From positions 1-6,467 of the forward strand of contig LUYR01000065.1 in the NCBI GenBank assembly GCA_001603335.1: DNA of 6,467 bases. Direction: 5' to 3'. The stretch's first letter is position 1, and each line of letters opens with the position of its first letter. This DNA comes from Rhodospirillales bacterium Alpha_05 (lineage in GTDB: Bacteria > Pseudomonadota > Alphaproteobacteria > Rhodospirillales > Rhodospirillaceae). The translations under genes were made by a program, and so were the position numbers. The notes under the pieces are model-generated. The model was not told the origin of the DNA. It made no database searches and saw only the letters and a list, made by a program, of their open reading frames with translations. Shown piece by piece: positions 4,683 through 6,467 of the stretch.

Positions 4683-6467
4683 ATGGAAACGCACTCCGAT
4701 CTGATCCGCAAGGCGCTGATGGGGCTCTTCTACAAGAAGTCCCTGATCGTCAAGACCATCGTGTTTTCACTGGTCGTCCTCGCCGCTTTGGTCATCGTCT
4801 CGCCGCGGGTCTACCTCGGCAACTTCGGCGTGCTGGTGCGCTCGCCCGATCTCGACACCTCGCGGATCCTGCCCAACACCGGCATCTACATGAACCAGCC
4901 GTTCATGAACCAGGAATTCCTCGCCAACGAAATCGAGGTGATGACCAGCGACGCGGTGCTCGACCGGGTGCTGACCCAGATCCGCGCCAAGTATCCGCAG
5001 TTCACCCCCTCGATGCTGATGTATGGCCCGGAGTGGCTCTCGAGCGGGCTGCGCAAGCTCAACGACATGCTGAAGAAGCCGCCCACCGAGGTCGAGCTCG
5101 CCGCCGCGCGCAGCGCCGACATCCAGGGGCTGCGCGACCTGATCACGATCACGCCGCTCCAGGGTACCTACGTGCTCGACGTCTCGGTGCGGTTCTTCAA
5201 TCCCGAAATCCTTCTGTCGTTGCAGCGCTTCCTCCTCGACGCCTACTACGACCAGCGCGGCGCGGTGCTTTCGTCCAATAACGCTGCCGACGTCTATCTC
5301 AAGGACGCGGACTCGCAGCGCCAGACCTGGGAAAAGCAGGCGCGCGAGATCGTGCGCTTCCGCAGCGCCAACAACCTGCACGCCTTCGAGGCCACCCGCG
5401 GGCAACTGGTGTCTTCGATCGCGGCGAAGGAAGAGGAAATCCGCAATCTCGAAGCGGATACCCGCGAGGTGGAGATCCAGCTCGGGCTGCTCAAGAACGG
5501 CGCCAACCTGTTGAGCATCCGCCCGCGCGCCGCCGATGAAAGCCGGGTCCTGGGTTCGCTCACCGCCGACATCGCGACCAACGAATCGAAGCTGGTGCAA
5601 TTCCCCGCGGATTCGCCGCGCGCCCGCGACCTGCGCAGCGAATTGAAGGGCCTCTACACCAAATACGCGGCGACCCTGCAGCAATTCCTCGAAGGCCGCC
5701 GCGACGCCAATCTCAACAGCATGGCGGTGGCGAAGGGCGTGCTGAAGTCGCTCAACCTCGAGATCGCCGACCTCACCAAGAACTACCAGATCCTCGAGAA
5801 CATGTCGGAAGAGGCCGACGTGTCGAAGGAATCCTACCAGTCGTTCCTGCGCAAGGTGCAGGAGATCCGGGTCGACAACATCCTCAGGCAATCCTCGAAC
5901 GGCAGCGTTTCGGTGGTTCGCCTGCCGTTCGTCGACGGCAAGCCGGTGTGGCCGTCGGTGCCGATCCTGCTGCCGCTGTTCGTCGTGGTGTCGGCGTTCG
6001 TCGGGATGATGCTTGCCTACCTCCTGACGCTGTTCGAGGACGTGATTCTCGAACCCTCGGAGCTGAAGCGCCTCGGCCTGCCGTGCATCGGCAGCCTGCC
6101 GATGCTGCCCCAGCCGCGCGAGGACGCGTCGAAATGGGAGATCCCGACGAAATCCAACGACAAGGTCCTGGGGCCGGAGGTCCCCAGCGATCCCTTTCTC
6201 GCCCGAGAATGGCTCGCCGTCGACCGGGAACAAGGATTTCGCTGCATGACCGCGCCGGGGTGCGTGATGCCGTTCGTCGCGCCCTGGCCGATGTGCGCCG
6301 CGATCGGCGGCTATGTCTTCTCCGAGCTCAGCCAGCCGATGCTGGGTTCGGTGGGTGCGGCCAATGCCGCCTGGCCGTCGCTGCCCGCGTTCCTCGGCCG
6401 CCACCGCATGCACGCGCTGTTCGCCGAGCTGCCGCGCGCCGAGCTCGAGCGCAACCACCGCCTCACC
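4683..6467 (+). CDS. Polysaccharide co-polymerase (GumC/ExoP/Wzz type), 3' end missing
   Basis: Inner-membrane protein whose large periplasmic part controls chain length and docks onto the outer-membrane exporter. The 595 visible residues form an uninterrupted frame cut by the right edge. Seen: a short cytoplasmic N-terminus, first membrane helix at about 21-40, a Wzz-like alpha/beta region (47-175; VYLGNFGVLVRS, later TYVLDVSVRFFNPEILLSL), a long helical, probably coiled-coil region (about 175-400), and a Pro-containing second membrane helix at about 424-450. FEDVILEPSELKRLGLPCIGSLP (451-473, in two pieces: FEDVILEPSE and LKRLGLPCIGSLP) is typical of the linker that leads to a BY-kinase domain in ExoP/Wzc. 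However, the visible tail (474-595) shows no Walker A (GxxxxGKS/T) and does not resemble a kinase. It has an unusual hydrophobic, Trp/Pro/Cys/Met-containing stretch near 521-546. GC at third codon positions stays high to the edge, so a frameshift is not evident. Third gene of the operon, after a 21-nt gap. Confidence 0.9.
   Translation, partial: METHSDLIRKALMGLFYKKSLIVKTIVFSLVVLAALVIVSPRVYLGNFGVLVRSPDLDTSRILPNTGIYMNQPFMNQEFLANEIEVMTSDAVLDRVLTQIRAKYPQFTPSMLMYGPEWLSSGLRKLNDMLKKPPTEVELAAARSADIQGLRDLITITPLQGTYVLDVSVRFFNPEILLSLQRFLLDAYYDQRGAVLSSNNAADVYLKDADSQRQTWEKQAREIVRFRSANNLHAFEATRGQLVSSIAAKEEEIRNLEADTREVEIQLGLLKNGANLLSIRPRAADESRVLGSLTADIATNESKLVQFPADSPRARDLRSELKGLYTKYAATLQQFLEGRRDANLNSMAVAKGVLKSLNLEIADLTKNYQILENMSEEADVSKESYQSFLRKVQEIRVDNILRQSSNGSVSVVRLPFVDGKPVWPSVPILLPLFVVVSAFVGMMLAYLLTLFEDVILEPSELKRLGLPCIGSLPMLPQPREDASKWEIPTKSNDKVLGPEVPSDPFLAREWLAVDREQGFRCMTAPGCVMPFVAPWPMCAAIGGYVFSELSQPMLGSVGAANAAWPSLPAFLGRHRMHALFAELPRAELERNHRLT

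Noticed and set aside
3722..5281. Plus-strand frame of 519 codons overlapping the export lipoprotein and co-polymerase
   Set aside because: It is an out-of-frame reading of both genes, rich in Arg, Pro and Gly, without any domain.
4767..6458. Open frame of 563 codons on the minus strand opposite the co-polymerase
   Set aside because: Composition is Arg/His/Val/Gly/Glu-rich with no family resemblance, and it lies fully antisense to a recognisable co-polymerase. Long antisense frames are expected where codons end in G or C.

Overview
The window is high-GC DNA (about 65-70% in the genes, with C or G at most third codon positions). The gene content and codon style fit a Gram-negative alphaproteobacterium, perhaps a Rhodospirillales-type organism. 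That placement is an inference from style and families, not from a marker gene.

Left part (1-1885, minus strand). Two genes read leftwards. The right-hand one is a complete eukaryotic-type class I fructose-1,6-bisphosphate aldolase (860-1885), with all the main catalytic residues visible. Downstream of it, after a 94-nt gap holding two GC-rich hairpins, comes the N-terminal 255 residues of an FUSC-family inner-membrane protein (1-765), a putative aromatic-acid or small-molecule exporter that runs off the left edge. Nothing in the sequence links these two functionally to the right half.

Middle (1886-2622). A 737-nt divergent intergenic region with no convincing gene. Its central part (about 2221-2460) falls to about 45% GC and carries short dyads and an A8 tract. 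It must hold the promoters for the leftward aldolase and the rightward polysaccharide operon, but no clear consensus promoter can be picked by eye.

Right part (2623-6467, plus strand). A tight three-gene exopolysaccharide/capsule operon. (1) A monotopic sugar-1-phosphate transferase that would load the first sugar onto undecaprenyl phosphate, carrying a C-terminal PilZ domain. (2) A Wza-type outer-membrane polysaccharide export lipoprotein, overlapping gene 1 by ATGA. (3) A GumC/ExoP/Wzz-type polysaccharide co-polymerase, starting 21 nt after gene 2 and cut by the right edge. Together these are the initiation, chain-length/periplasmic bridge and outer-membrane exit parts of a Wzx/Wzy-type pathway. 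The flippase, polymerase and remaining glycosyltransferases are not in the window.

The most notable point is the initiating transferase fused to a PilZ domain, which suggests c-di-GMP-type or degenerate-PilZ control of the committed step. The PilZ part keeps RxxxR but has lost the (D/N)xSxxG consensus, and its coding sequence has a sharply lower GC content than the catalytic part. The co-polymerase also shows no Walker A motif in the roughly 145 residues visible after its second membrane helix.
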